53,864 bases of DNA from Bacteroidales bacterium (GCA_030681475.1 JAUXWT010000056.1:1-53864); one strand, 5' to 3'; shown: positions 24,330 through 33,375, counted from the first letter of the stretch. Made by a program: numbers and translations. The notes: a model not told the origin generated them from the sequence alone.

Positions 24330-25080
24330 TCGCTATAATAACGATGAGTTAAATGAAAATGAAAAAGCAATATTCGAAGAACGGATGGGCACCAATCATT
24401 TGCTTCGGTCGGAGGTACACCTCGATGATTGCCTGAACCGTTTTTTGATGGATGAGGGATTGCTTGACCTGATGAAAAAGATCAGTTCATCTTCGCAAAA
24501 AAATCAAAGCAGAGGCAGCTGGTGGAAACCCATGTTAATTGCAGCAACTTTGCTATGCCTTACCGTGATGGGTGGATTGTTTTATCTTCTTCAGACAAAT
24601 CCGGGAACAATCAGGCAATGTGTCGTGAGCAGAACAGATCAACCTCTCCGTGAACATGAGGTAGAACCTGAGAAGTTAACCCCTTTGACCGATTTCCAAA
24701 ATCCCCTGGTCAGAGACCAAATCCCTCATAACATGGCCAAACATATGTTTTTACTGGCAGAAGCCTTTCAACCCTTGACGGAGTTTGACTTGCTGATTGG
24801 TTCGGTAACACGGTCGGACTATTTTAAATTAATTACCCCTGACCCTGTTTTATCAATTCCGGCCGGGACCAGGGTGCTCTTTTCATGGACTTACGATGAA
24901 AGGTCTGAACCGGTTTCCATCATCCTCATGAATAACAAGGGAATTCCGGTATTTGAAATGCCATTGACCAAAAAGGATACGTTTGTTCTGAATACCGGTG
25001 ATTTTCTGCCTGGGCTCTACTATTGGAAAATACTGGCAGGCGATGACCTGGTTCTCATGGGAAAGCTTACGATTTTATAA
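24298..25080 (+). CDS. Anti-sigma-like single-pass membrane protein
   Basis: A 260-residue protein: an acidic cytoplasmic part (1-75) containing DRYNNDELNENEKAIFEERM, one membrane helix (about 78-100, LIAATLLCLTVMGGLFYLLQ) and an extracytoplasmic beta-rich domain of about 160 residues. DELNENEKAIFEERM is the kind of zinc-free anti-sigma opening found in Bacteroidota FecR-like and related factors, but no FecR domain follows. The outer domain ends VLSIPAGTRVLFSWTYDE, then PGLYYWKILAGDDLVLMGKL, which resembles an Ig-like fold. Overlap with the sigma gene and gene order suggest it holds that sigma factor at the membrane. This is inferred from layout, not from a clear domain match. Confidence 0.65.
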   Translation: METEITCDWIDRYNNDELNENEKAIFEERMGTNHLLRSEVHLDDCLNRFLMDEGLLDLMKKISSSSQKNQSRGSWWKPMLIAATLLCLTVMGGLFYLLQTNPGTIRQCVVSRTDQPLREHEVEPEKLTPLTDFQNPLVRDQIPHNMAKHMFLLAEAFQPLTEFDLLIGSVTRSDYFKLITPDPVLSIPAGTRVLFSWTYDERSEPVSIILMNNKGIPVFEMPLTKKDTFVLNTGDFLPGLYYWKILAGDDLVLMGKLTIL

Positions 25081-25101
25081 ATGTTAACCTGACTTTCACA
25101 G

Positions 25102-26340
25102 ATGGTTATTATGAAAGTACACCTAAACGTAAACCCTAAACGGATGAAAATAGTCTCTCCGCGGTCTGCACTGATTTTAGCCTGGATGATGATCGGCACC
25201 CTCTCCGGGTTGGCCAAGGAACGGCCTGCAGGATCCATGGAAGAGATTGCAAATGTTCAACAACATCTTAATCCCGGAGAGGCGCTGCTGGAGTACACCC
25301 TTACCGATTCGTCAATCCAGATCCTGGCAATTGCCGGGGAATCGACCTATTTCACGAATCAATCGGCAGACCGGTTATTCTGGTGCAGCCTGAACTCCTT
25401 TCAGAAAAAGTTGAAGTCGGCCGAACCCAGGGATTTTTTGATCCAGGCGGAGATCCTGTACCTTTTTTTAATTGAACCGGTCAGGGTTTTTTTAACAGGG
25501 AAGCACAGGCTGATCATCATACCGGGAAAACGGTTGATCGGGTTGCCGTTTGAGGCTTTTATCCGAAGCGACCATGTTTCTTCTTTCTATAATGTTTGTG
25601 ATCTTCATTACCTGATTCATGATTTTGAAGTTGTTTATCAAAGCTCTATGAAGTGCCTGAACGAAAAGTGTAAGACAAAAGAGAGTATCCCTTCGATTAC
25701 TCCCGGCGACAACCAATTTGCGTTTATAGGTTTTTCGCCGGTATTCAATCAGAACCAGCAGCATACTGCCCTTCCAGGTTCGAGGAACGAAATCATGGCT
25801 ATAGGCGCATTATTTCGTCAGAAAGGCCTGTCATCGTGGCTGGTCAGCGATGAGTTCTCCAACAAGGATTATTTTATGAAGATGGCCTGCAGGGGAAGGA
25901 TCGTTCACCTGGCAACCCATTATATACCTGATAAAAGCGGAAACAAGGCCGGTGGTTTTCTGTTTTCTGGGTACCTTCCTGCAGCGGGACAAAATCAACC
26001 TGAAGGTCTGTTGACAACAGGCGAGCTCAGAGTTTTACAGTTGGATGCTGATCTGATTGTTCTGAACGCATGCGCTTCAGCGGTTGACGGGATCACTTCT
26101 GGAGCTGCCTGTTATACCTTGTCACAACTTTTGGCGATGGCAGGCGCCCGGAATATCATTTCAACTTTATGGAACGTGACGGATCACCTTGCCGCAGGGT
26201 TCATGCTGGATTTTTACCGGTTGTTGCTTTCGGGGAAAACCTACAGTGAAGCCCTGCGGGAAGTAAAATTGCAATGGATCAGTTGCAGCGAAACCGCTAT
26301 CCCAACCATTTGGGCGCCATATATTCTTGTGGGAGATTGA
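25102..26340 (+). CDS. Exported CHAT-domain caspase-like protease
   Basis: A 412-residue protein whose C-terminal 260 residues form a CHAT domain, a clan CD cysteine peptidase related to caspases and separase. The catalytic histidine is in IVHLATH (His273) and the cysteine in LIVLNACAS (Cys324), followed by the usual LLAMAGARNIISTLWNV and APYILVGD. There are no TPR repeats, which most bacterial CHAT proteins carry. The N-terminus (about residues 15-38, SALILAWMMIGTLSGLA) looks like a signal peptide. The start is either 25102 or the ATG at 25144, which gives a tidier signal. It closes the sigma/anti-sigma operon, so the anti-sigma outer domain is a natural candidate substrate; that is inference. 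Confidence 0.88.
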   Translation: MVIMKVHLNVNPKRMKIVSPRSALILAWMMIGTLSGLAKERPAGSMEEIANVQQHLNPGEALLEYTLTDSSIQILAIAGESTYFTNQSADRLFWCSLNSFQKKLKSAEPRDFLIQAEILYLFLIEPVRVFLTGKHRLIIIPGKRLIGLPFEAFIRSDHVSSFYNVCDLHYLIHDFEVVYQSSMKCLNEKCKTKESIPSITPGDNQFAFIGFSPVFNQNQQHTALPGSRNEIMAIGALFRQKGLSSWLVSDEFSNKDYFMKMACRGRIVHLATHYIPDKSGNKAGGFLFSGYLPAAGQNQPEGLLTTGELRVLQLDADLIVLNACASAVDGITSGAACYTLSQLLAMAGARNIISTLWNVTDHLAAGFMLDFYRLLLSGKTYSEALREVKLQWISCSETAIPTIWAPYILVGD

Positions 26341-26349
26341 CGAAGGACA

Positions 26350-26398
26350 ACAGTCCACAGTCGGCAGTCGGCAGTCGGCAGTCCACAGTCCACAGTCC
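26350..26398. repeat. 7-bp tandem repeat (ACAGTCC/GCAGTCG)
   Basis: Seven heptamers in register: ACAGTCC, ACAGTCG, GCAGTCG, GCAGTCG, GCAGTCC, ACAGTCC, ACAGTCC. The array lies between the convergent CHAT and RidA genes. The unit is close to the GCAGTCT/ACAGTCT heptamer at 8964-9033. Confidence 0.92.
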
Positions 26399-26412
26399 TC
26401 CTGTCCGCCTGT

Positions 26413-26790
26413 TCACCCGCACGCAATCGTCTCAATTTCCACCAACGCTCCCATGGGTAGTTTGACAACCGCGAATGCGGCCCTGGCCGGGGGATTTTCC
26501 GGGTAATATTTCCCATAAACTGCGTTCATTGCAGCGAAATTATCCATATCACTAAGCAGACAGGTCGATTTTATAACATCCTTGAACTCAAAACCGGCAG
26601 CCTTCAGGATGGCGCCAATGTTTTTCAACACCTGTTCCGTTTGTTCCGTAATGCCGCCTTCAACGAACTTCCCGGTGGCTGGATCTATCGGGATCTGTCC
26701 GGAGATAAATAACATGCCATTGGCCTCCGTGGCCTGGCTGTAAGGTCCGATCGCCTTCGGTGCATCAGGGGTTGAAATGATTTTTTTCAT
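26413..26790 (-). CDS. ridA: RidA/YjgF family enamine/imine deaminase
   Basis: A 125-residue cytoplasmic enzyme that hydrolyses reactive 2-aminoacrylate released by PLP-dependent dehydratases. Visible family motifs are AIGPYSQATEANGMLFISGQ, ILKAAGFEFKDVIKSTCLL, and PPARAAFAVVKLPMGALVEI, whose conserved Arg binds the substrate carboxylate. The start at 26790 (MKKIIST) is standard; a longer open frame reaches 26820. The gene is flanked on both sides by short tandem repeats, heptamers after its stop and octamers before its start. Confidence 0.95.
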   Translation of the reverse strand: MKKIISTPDAPKAIGPYSQATEANGMLFISGQIPIDPATGKFVEGGITEQTEQVLKNIGAILKAAGFEFKDVIKSTCLLSDMDNFAAMNAVYGKYYPENPPARAAFAVVKLPMGALVEIETIACG

Positions 26791-26825
26791 GTTTAAGATT
26801 TTATAAATTAAGATTTTCAATTTTT

Positions 26826-26881
26826 CACCATTTCACCATTTCGCTATTTCGCTATTTCACTACCTCGCTGCCTCGCTACCT
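26826..26881. repeat. 8-bp tandem repeat (CGCTATTT/CGCTACCT family) between LptD and RidA
   Basis: Seven octamers in register: CACCATTT, CACCATTT, CGCTATTT, CGCTATTT, CACTACCT, CGCTGCCT, CGCTACCT. The array ends inside the LptD stop codon and holds units found both at 12121-12224 and at 11001-11040. Confidence 0.93.
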
Positions 26882-29495
26882 AATTCCCATAGTCCCTGAA
26901 ATCTTTCTTCTTATTCAGCTTGAGATCCTGAAGTATGGATGCCTTTACATTGATCGAAAAATTCCAGCTCTGCCGTCCGCCTTTCGGGATCCAGCCGAAA
27001 CGCATCTCCCAGCAATGAAGGTCGCGATAAATATCTATGGAGGTGTATGTAAGCTCGTTGGACACAAAATCCCATCCCGAAGTCAACGATACTTTCCATT
27101 TTGGCGTGATGTTCAGTTGGCCGTTAAAGTTAAAAGCCTGGGTCAATTGTTCAACACGTTTTTTCGAAGAGCTGTTATATGATTTTCCGTAATGAAAATT
27201 GTAGTTTATTGAAAAACTCCATGGAATATCAAAGTCAACGTAATAATCGTAGTAGTCTTGAACATCCTTTTGCTCCTGTTCGGTACCCTTATCGGTTTTG
27301 TTTTTCTTTTTCACTTTTTCGGATGATACCGCATACGTTAAACCCGCGTCCCATGTGGTATTATCGAGACGGATAATACGGTGGTTAGCTTCCCATTCCG
27401 TCGTGTTGGTTGATCTGCCCAGCGAATCACGGGCATAGAGGTTCCATGTGCTTCCATATTGTATGGTCAGCCCTTTGATGATGGTACTTCGGCCACTGAC
27501 CGTAACCGGAGACCAGTTCACCGAATCGCGTGCAATATCGTATGAACAGCGAATACTCAGGTCGTCGATGAGCGGAATCTTTTTGACCCCTGTAACGGTA
27601 TCCTTGCGGTTCCTTACTTTTAATTCAAGGTTATTGCTTATGGAGAACGATACCGTTCCTGACTTCTGCCCGGGCGGGGCGCCATAGATCGAACGCTCAA
27701 ATTTTGAATAGACGGATGGGTTGATCGTATTCGTATCATTATCGATATAACGGTAATATCCCAGTGAAGGGGCGCCCCAGTCGGGGGTATAGTAGAACGA
27801 TACCGATGGCGTGACCATATGACGGACCGCCCTGATGATGCCGTTCCCCTTGAACTGATACATACCATATATTCTTGTATTCAATGAAGAGGACATGCTG
27901 AAATCAATGGCATTGGCAAACCCCGGAACATTCCTGGATTTATAACCCGGAAGAAGGGTGTCGGCGCCCTCGACAATAGTATCGGTCTGATAGTATTTCC
28001 GGATGGTTTTAAGGTACATCCGGTCGGTAAGGTTGATGGAATTGGACCAGTTGAAGAACTTCAGTACGCGGAATGTACCACTGATCGGGTAAGAATGCCT
28101 CATGCCATTTTGCATGGAATCGGCCCACGTACCTTTCAGGAAATTCGAATCGGCAGTATTGTAGCGGTTTTCAGCATCCATGTTGTATTTCATACTGATC
28201 TGTTCATACCATCTTATTTTTCCTACAGGATTTTGCCTCCGGAAAGGATAAAACTGATTCACCGAAAAAGAGAGTTGGGGAAGCGTGATGTTGATGGTTT
28301 TGTTCAGTGTGTTCTGACTGTGGTTGAAGTTGAGGTTAAGGTAGTATTTCCCCGAAAAATTGGTCGAATAGTTTACGCTCGACTGAAAGGTGTTCGAAAG
28401 GTACGACTGAGCGCTCGAGGACAGGTTATACTTGTTAAATGTATTGCTCACTACGTTCACATTGGCTGAAAAATTGCTGTGGGGGCGGGCTTTTCCATCC
28501 TGGCTGTGGACCCAGCGCACCTGGAAATCCCTTCGTTTTTGAAAATCGGGTGAATCAGCATCGCCCAACACATTGATGGCATAGCTGAAATTCAGGGAGC
28601 CGTTATAATGATATCTGTTGTTGTAACGGAGTGTAGGTTTGACTGCCCAGCTACCATGAGTATAGATATCGGCCAGTACCTTTATATCCATGTATTGACT
28701 GGCAGCCCAATAGTATCCAAAGTTTTCAAAATAAAAGCCCCGGTCGGCCGATTCCCCATAAGTCGGGATAATGATGCCGGAACGCTGTCCGGTCTTGTTC
28801 GGGAAAAAACCAAAAGGAATGAACAGCGGTGTAGCAACGTCGGCGATTTCCATGTATGCCGGTCCTGTGATCACCCTCCTCCCGGGAATTACTTTTCCTT
28901 TCTTGAATTTAAAAGCGAAATGTGGATTTTCCTCCAGGTCGCATGTCGTATAAGATCCGGATTTGATATAGGTTACATTGTTCTCCATCTTCTTGACGAT
29001 CGTACCGTGAAGGTAACCCTCATCCTGTTTGGTGAATACAGTATTGATATACCCTCTCTTGCTGGTATAATTGTAGTTGATTGTTTTAGATTTGAAGTTT
29101 TGCGTGCCATCGAAGAACTCGGGAATACCGATCTCCTTTCCGGTAGAATCCTTTGTTCCAGTGGCATAAAAAAGGTTTTTGGTAAAATCTATTTCGACGT
29201 AGTTGGCCTTAAGGCTAATCTCCTGGTATTTGATATCGGCTTCGTTAAATAAAAATACCTTTTGCCCTTTGATCTCGAAGCGAAGTGAATCCTTGGCCGC
29301 ATAGTCAACTTTGGCATCAAGTTGACTTTTTTTAAGTTTAGATTTTGCCAGGCTGTCGGGTTGAATCGTATCCATGAACACATCTCCTTTTGGCTGCCGG
29401 ATCGTATCCTGGGCGACCACATTCGTGATTTGCAGGAGAAGAATGACCAAAAGAAATGTAGAATGGAAAGACCTTGTTAATAATTTCGTTAACAA
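26880..29495 (-). CDS. lptD: Outer-membrane LPS assembly protein LptD, Bacteroidota type
   Basis: An 871-residue outer-membrane protein that inserts lipopolysaccharide into the outer leaflet. After a signal peptide ending NVVAQ, residues about 55-235 form an OstA/LptA-like beta-jellyroll (EIKGQKVFLFNEADIKYQEI, YNYTSKRGYINTVFTKQDEG). The rest is a large barrel opening with TPLFIPFGFFPNKTGQRSGI, a segment characteristic of LptD. No ATG is available at the N-terminus; the frame opens with TTG at 29495 after an in-frame TAG upstream, with AGAAAAGAAG as a possible ribosome site. It is divergent from the amidase gene. Confidence 0.9.
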   Translation of the reverse strand: MLTKLLTRSFHSTFLLVILLLQITNVVAQDTIRQPKGDVFMDTIQPDSLAKSKLKKSQLDAKVDYAAKDSLRFEIKGQKVFLFNEADIKYQEISLKANYVEIDFTKNLFYATGTKDSTGKEIGIPEFFDGTQNFKSKTINYNYTSKRGYINTVFTKQDEGYLHGTIVKKMENNVTYIKSGSYTTCDLEENPHFAFKFKKGKVIPGRRVITGPAYMEIADVATPLFIPFGFFPNKTGQRSGIIIPTYGESADRGFYFENFGYYWAASQYMDIKVLADIYTHGSWAVKPTLRYNNRYHYNGSLNFSYAINVLGDADSPDFQKRRDFQVRWVHSQDGKARPHSNFSANVNVVSNTFNKYNLSSSAQSYLSNTFQSSVNYSTNFSGKYYLNLNFNHSQNTLNKTINITLPQLSFSVNQFYPFRRQNPVGKIRWYEQISMKYNMDAENRYNTADSNFLKGTWADSMQNGMRHSYPISGTFRVLKFFNWSNSINLTDRMYLKTIRKYYQTDTIVEGADTLLPGYKSRNVPGFANAIDFSMSSSLNTRIYGMYQFKGNGIIRAVRHMVTPSVSFYYTPDWGAPSLGYYRYIDNDTNTINPSVYSKFERSIYGAPPGQKSGTVSFSISNNLELKVRNRKDTVTGVKKIPLIDDLSIRCSYDIARDSVNWSPVTVSGRSTIIKGLTIQYGSTWNLYARDSLGRSTNTTEWEANHRIIRLDNTTWDAGLTYAVSSEKVKKKNKTDKGTEQEQKDVQDYYDYYVDFDIPWSFSINYNFHYGKSYNSSSKKRVEQLTQAFNFNGQLNITPKWKVSLTSGWDFVSNELTYTSIDIYRDLHCWEMRFGWIPKGGRQSWNFSINVKASILQDLKLNKKKDFRDYGN

Positions 29496-29525
29496 CTTCT
29501 TTTCTGAATTCTAAGGTTAATATTC

Positions 29526-29533
29526 TATCTTTG
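29526..29533 (+). promoter_or_regulatory. -7 promoter box TATCTTTG for the amidase gene
   Basis: TATCTTTG matches TAnnTTTG in the LptD/amidase divergent gap, giving an untranslated leader of about 115 bases before the ATG at 29655. Confidence 0.45.
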
Positions 29534-29654
29534 TTTGTTGTAAAAATTCAGAATAAAAAGGCGTTGAAGACCGTTATTCTTAGGGTTTCAAAACTAATCA
29601 AAAATATTGAAACCAGTGCCATTTTTAAGATACTTTAACAATACTCATTCACGA

Positions 29655-30815
29655 ATGCCTCGTTATATCTGGTGTTGGACGATTTTACTATTCCTTATTC
29701 TGCCATGGTCCCTTTATGCACAGCGAACCGGGGTAATCCGAACTGTTGTGATCGATGCAGGGCATGGCGGGCATGATCCGGGAGCAATTGGTCAACGGGC
29801 GAAAGAGAAGGATATCAATCTTGCCGTTGCCTTAAAGCTTGGAAACCTGATCAGGAATTCCCATAAGGATGTACGGGTAATTTATACTCGTGACAAAGAT
29901 GTTTTTGTTGAGTTATACCGCCGTGCCGGCATTGCCAATGCGGCAAAAGCTGACCTGTTTATATCTATTCATTGCAACGCCAACAAGAATCGTACGTTGA
30001 AGGGTGCGGAAACGTATGTGATGGGGTTGCACAGGTCGCAGGCAAACCTGAACATTGCAAAATTCGAAAATGCAGCCATATTGCTGGAATCCGATTACCA
30101 GTCCACCTACGACGGGTTTGATCCCAATACGGATGAATCGTACATCATATTTTCACTAAACCAGAATTCAAACCTTGATAAAAGCACCGATTTTGCCGCT
30201 TCGATCCAGAACCAAATGGTAGAACGTGTCGGTATGAATAACCGGGGGGTCAGGCAGGCTGGGTTTCTTGTTTTGTACAAAACGACCATGCCCAGCGTTT
30301 TAGTGGAAACAGGTTATATCAGTAATCCGGACGAAGAAAGATTTTTAATGTCGGCCAAAGGACAGGATTACATCGCCATGGCCATATACAGAGCTTTTGA
30401 AGCCTTGGCAGTTATGGAGGGCGTTGCGGAAAAACCGGTAAAATCTGAAAAAAAATCTGATCCCCCGAATCAGGAGACGAATATCAGGAATAATGACACA
30501 TCGCCATCCAAAGCCACCACTGTTGCATCCCGAACAGACAAATCGACCGGAAAATTATCCTACAGGGTACAAATAGCCACGGAAAGCAAGAACATCGGCA
30601 CAAAAATCCCGAGATTCTCACGTTTCGACCATGTAAGGATGTACCGGCATGGAGGCAAGTTCAAATATACTGTTGGCGATGAGTCAGATCTGGATTCAGC
30701 GCTTCGTTTGCTTAGCGAAGTTAAGAATAAGGGGGTCAAGGATGCATTTATCGTAATTTTCAGGGATGAGAAACGCATTTCGCAGGCTGAGGCTGACAAA
30801 CTCTCGAGAAATTAA
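29655..30815 (+). CDS. N-acetylmuramoyl-L-alanine amidase (Amidase_3) with C-terminal SPOR-like region
   Basis: A 386-residue periplasmic zinc amidase that cuts the peptide stem from peptidoglycan. The zinc ligands are His37 in DAGHGGHD, Glu51 in AKEKD and His106 in SIHCNANKN; Glu218 in VLVETGYISNPDEE is the catalytic base. A linker follows, then a C-terminal segment (LSYRVQIATESKNIGTKIP, KYTVGDESDLDSALRLL) with SPOR-domain character for septal peptidoglycan binding. I chose the ATG at 29655, which gives a clean signal peptide ending SLYAQ; an upstream TTG at 29607 is possible. Confidence 0.93.
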   Translation: MPRYIWCWTILLFLILPWSLYAQRTGVIRTVVIDAGHGGHDPGAIGQRAKEKDINLAVALKLGNLIRNSHKDVRVIYTRDKDVFVELYRRAGIANAAKADLFISIHCNANKNRTLKGAETYVMGLHRSQANLNIAKFENAAILLESDYQSTYDGFDPNTDESYIIFSLNQNSNLDKSTDFAASIQNQMVERVGMNNRGVRQAGFLVLYKTTMPSVLVETGYISNPDEERFLMSAKGQDYIAMAIYRAFEALAVMEGVAEKPVKSEKKSDPPNQETNIRNNDTSPSKATTVASRTDKSTGKLSYRVQIATESKNIGTKIPRFSRFDHVRMYRHGGKFKYTVGDESDLDSALRLLSEVKNKGVKDAFIVIFRDEKRISQAEADKLSRN

Positions 30816-30827
30816 CCATTTTATTTG

Positions 30828-30835
30828 TAAGTTTG
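30828..30835 (+). promoter_or_regulatory. -7 promoter box TAAGTTTG before the MCE gene
   Basis: TAAGTTTG matches TAnnTTTG and lies 15 bases before the preferred TTG start at 30851, so the MCE gene may have its own promoter within the amidase-MCE gap. Confidence 0.45.
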
Positions 30836-30850
30836 CATAAAACCATAGCT

Positions 30851-31798
30851 TTGAAAATCAGTAAAGAGATTAGAATCGGGGTAATTTTTGTGCTCGCAAC
30901 AGCAGTCCTGATTTGGGGATTGATGTATTTAAAAGGGCTTGAGATGTTCAATGCCAGTCGTACGTTTTATGCGGTTTATGATCAGGTAAATGGACTGGTA
31001 GCCGCCAATCCGATCTCGATCAAAGGGATGAAAGTCGGACAGGTCAAAAAGCTCTATTTTGACCCGCAAAACCCCCAAAAGATCATTGTGGAACTTTATG
31101 TTCTCGGGGATTATCCGATTGCAAAAAATTCAAGCGCCCGTATATTCAATTCAAGTCTGCTGGGCGCCCCTGAAGTCGAAATCATTCCGGGTAATTCGGT
31201 CGTTATGGCCAAAGAGGGAGATACTTTACTTTCACTGCTTGAAGCAACCTTGGGGCAGGAGGTTAACCGGCAATTGCTTCCACTGAAAATAAAAGCAGAA
31301 AACCTGATCGGTTCCATCGACAGTATCGCGATCATCGTTCAGCAGGTGCTTAATAAAAATACCCGCGACAACCTGGTGAAAGCCATAGGCAATATTCAGC
31401 AAACGCTGGAGAATATAACCCATACGACCTATAACATTGATACCCTTATGGAATCACAACGCAACAATCTTTCAAGGATTATAAATAATGTAGAGTCGAT
31501 CAGCAGTAACCTGAAGCAGAATAACAAAAAAATCACCAATATCCTTACTAATTTCTCCGACCTGAGCGATTCACTGGCCAAAGCGCGCATCCCGCAGACG
31601 ATTGCCCAGGTTAACAAGGCGGTAATAGACCTGGATTCGATACTGATGAAGATCAACCGGGGAGAAGGATCTCTGGGTCAACTCCTCAGCAACGAACAAC
31701 TATACAACGAGGTTGAAAAAGCAGCTCGCGATCTTAACTTGTTGCTTGAGGATATCAGGAAGAACCCGGGTAAGTATGTGAAGGTTTCGGTGTTTTAG
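30851..31798 (+). CDS. MCE/MlaD-family lipid transport protein
   Basis: A 315-residue protein: one N-terminal helix (IGVIFVLATAVLIWGLMYL), then an MCE domain at about 40-120 (FYAVYDQVNGLVAANPISIK, VGQVKKLYFDP, ARIFNSSLLGAPEVEII). A long coiled-coil helix makes up the rest. MCE proteins form hexameric rings or needles that carry phospholipids between the two membranes. No ATG is near. A TTG at 30851 gives the usual LKISKEIRIG opening, and a TTG at 30833 is the alternative. It follows the amidase by 35 bp and is convergent with the OstA-like gene. Confidence 0.9.
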   Translation: MKISKEIRIGVIFVLATAVLIWGLMYLKGLEMFNASRTFYAVYDQVNGLVAANPISIKGMKVGQVKKLYFDPQNPQKIIVELYVLGDYPIAKNSSARIFNSSLLGAPEVEIIPGNSVVMAKEGDTLLSLLEATLGQEVNRQLLPLKIKAENLIGSIDSIAIIVQQVLNKNTRDNLVKAIGNIQQTLENITHTTYNIDTLMESQRNNLSRIINNVESISSNLKQNNKKITNILTNFSDLSDSLAKARIPQTIAQVNKAVIDLDSILMKINRGEGSLGQLLSNEQLYNEVEKAARDLNLLLEDIRKNPGKYVKVSVF

Positions 31799-31801
31799 GA
31801 G

Positions 31802-31833
31802 GGGGACAGGGGGACAAGTGGACAGGGGGACGG
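31802..31833. repeat. 8-bp tandem repeat (GGGGACAG) between convergent genes
   Basis: Four octamers in register, GGGGACAG, GGGGACAA, GTGGACAG and GGGGACGG. They fill the gap between the MCE stop (31798) and the OstA-like stop (31835). Confidence 0.85.
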
Positions 31834-31834
31834 G

Positions 31835-33340
31835 TTACCAGATAAAGATGTCCTGTTTCTTAAGGGGCCGTCGATGTTCCTCCCACTTGAAATCTTTAAG
31901 TTTCCTTTCGTTCAGTGGTACAGATTTTTCAGGAATAAGATGTGCCTCAGGGTTGTCGATATAGGTAATTGATTTCAATTTGTTTTTTTCCAAAAAGACG
32001 AGCATCTCTCCCGACACAGCCTGGTTGATCCCGATCAGACTTTTATCTTCCTCTCTCGCGAAGTAAATAGTTTGCGCATTTCCAATTACGTTGATCTTAT
32101 ATAGTTCATTATCACGAAATTTGGCAAGTACATTTCTTCCCTTTATCTGGTTATAGCTGCCTGTATCATCCTTTGAAATGATAAAAGCCGAACTGTATAA
32201 TTTCAGCGAATCAGCCTGGCCGTTCCGGATGGTCAGTCTGATTGAATCAGCAGACAACTGGTTCGAATCCGACCAGATCACAGGATCATGATACATGGTT
32301 ATGGATGAATCGGCGCTGAAGTATGTCAGGGAATCACACATTCCCTGCAAGTCATGACGGAAAAACTTCACCTTGTAAAAACAAAAGACATTTCTTATAT
32401 TTTGGGCCGAATCGAATGTCGCCCTCACCGTATCAGCATGCATAAATAAGGAATCTTTTTTGTCAACCAATATGCTAACAGCGCTGTCTGTCATATAGGC
32501 AAATCCTTTTTTACGCTGCATCTCGCCGTAGTTTCCGGTCAGGATGATGTTCTGAACCGTATCAATCAGAAGCGCCTTGCGAAACACCTGTCCAAACCCG
32601 TTTTTTCGTTCATAATACATGCTGTCGCCGGTAAGATAGGTCGCTTCATGGTAAATCCTTGCCCGGTCGCGGAAGCGTGCGACATCCAAACGCGTATTGT
32701 ACCATCCGTTTTCGCAGTAGATTGAATCTTGCTTGTCCTTGCTGATAATGTGTGATGGCCCATAGAAAAATGATGTTTCCGTGACGGTATTGTACATCAG
32801 CGTATCAGAATACATATTGTAATCGGGATTGATCATGATCACCTTGTCCTTGAAGAAAAATTCTTTTTTATCCGTGTAATAATAACCATGAAGGCTGACA
32901 AGGTTGTTGTTATCATTGACAATTTTCCCCCAGTGATCGTAACGTGCGATCTGCGTGTTGCGATTATATATGAGCGTATCTGTTGTAAGGGTGGTTTGGT
33001 TGTCGATCAGCTTCACGTTGCTGTGTGCGATGGCGATCCTGGTGTTTCCATCGTATCTGAGTGAATCGCTGTAGAGGTTAAGCGTGTCGCTGAGTTTAAT
33101 ATGTACCCGGCCATAGGCGATCACCCTGTTTCCGGTTTCATTCACATAAGCGCTGTCGCAGTAAAGGAATGCGCTGTCATGGTTCATGACGACATTTCCA
33201 AGGATCCTCGGACCATCCTTGTAAATATCCTGATTGAACTCCCATCGGTTACCCGAATAGTGAATTTTCGTCTTCCCCTGGTCCTGCGAATAGGCATCAA
33301 AGGTTAATAGTAAAGGAATAAGTAGAATAAATCGCAGCAT
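31835..33340 (-). CDS. OstA-like (LptA/LptC-type) periplasmic protein
   Basis: A 501-residue protein with a signal peptide (MLRFILLIPLLLTFDAYSQ) followed by a long OstA-type repeat fold. Characteristic strands are VVMNHDSAFLYCDSAYVNE, VIAYGRVHIKLSDTLNLYSD, TDTLIYNRNTQIARYDHWGK and KDKVIMINPDYNMYSDTLMY. It probably forms the periplasmic bridge that passes lipopolysaccharide to LptD. The ATG at 33340 is preferred over an upstream extension because of the signal peptide and a -7 box 27 bases upstream. It is divergent from gatE. Confidence 0.9.
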   Translation of the reverse strand: MLRFILLIPLLLTFDAYSQDQGKTKIHYSGNRWEFNQDIYKDGPRILGNVVMNHDSAFLYCDSAYVNETGNRVIAYGRVHIKLSDTLNLYSDSLRYDGNTRIAIAHSNVKLIDNQTTLTTDTLIYNRNTQIARYDHWGKIVNDNNNLVSLHGYYYTDKKEFFFKDKVIMINPDYNMYSDTLMYNTVTETSFFYGPSHIISKDKQDSIYCENGWYNTRLDVARFRDRARIYHEATYLTGDSMYYERKNGFGQVFRKALLIDTVQNIILTGNYGEMQRKKGFAYMTDSAVSILVDKKDSLFMHADTVRATFDSAQNIRNVFCFYKVKFFRHDLQGMCDSLTYFSADSSITMYHDPVIWSDSNQLSADSIRLTIRNGQADSLKLYSSAFIISKDDTGSYNQIKGRNVLAKFRDNELYKINVIGNAQTIYFAREEDKSLIGINQAVSGEMLVFLEKNKLKSITYIDNPEAHLIPEKSVPLNERKLKDFKWEEHRRPLKKQDIFIW

Positions 33341-33367
33341 TTTGAACCCGGATTCGGAATGGAAGTG

Positions 33368-33375
33368 CAAAGATA
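33368..33375 (-). promoter_or_regulatory. -7 promoter box TATCTTTG for the OstA-like gene
   Basis: The minus strand reads TATCTTTG 27 bases upstream of the start at 33340. A TTG sits 16 bases further upstream, slightly short of the usual spacing. Confidence 0.55.
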
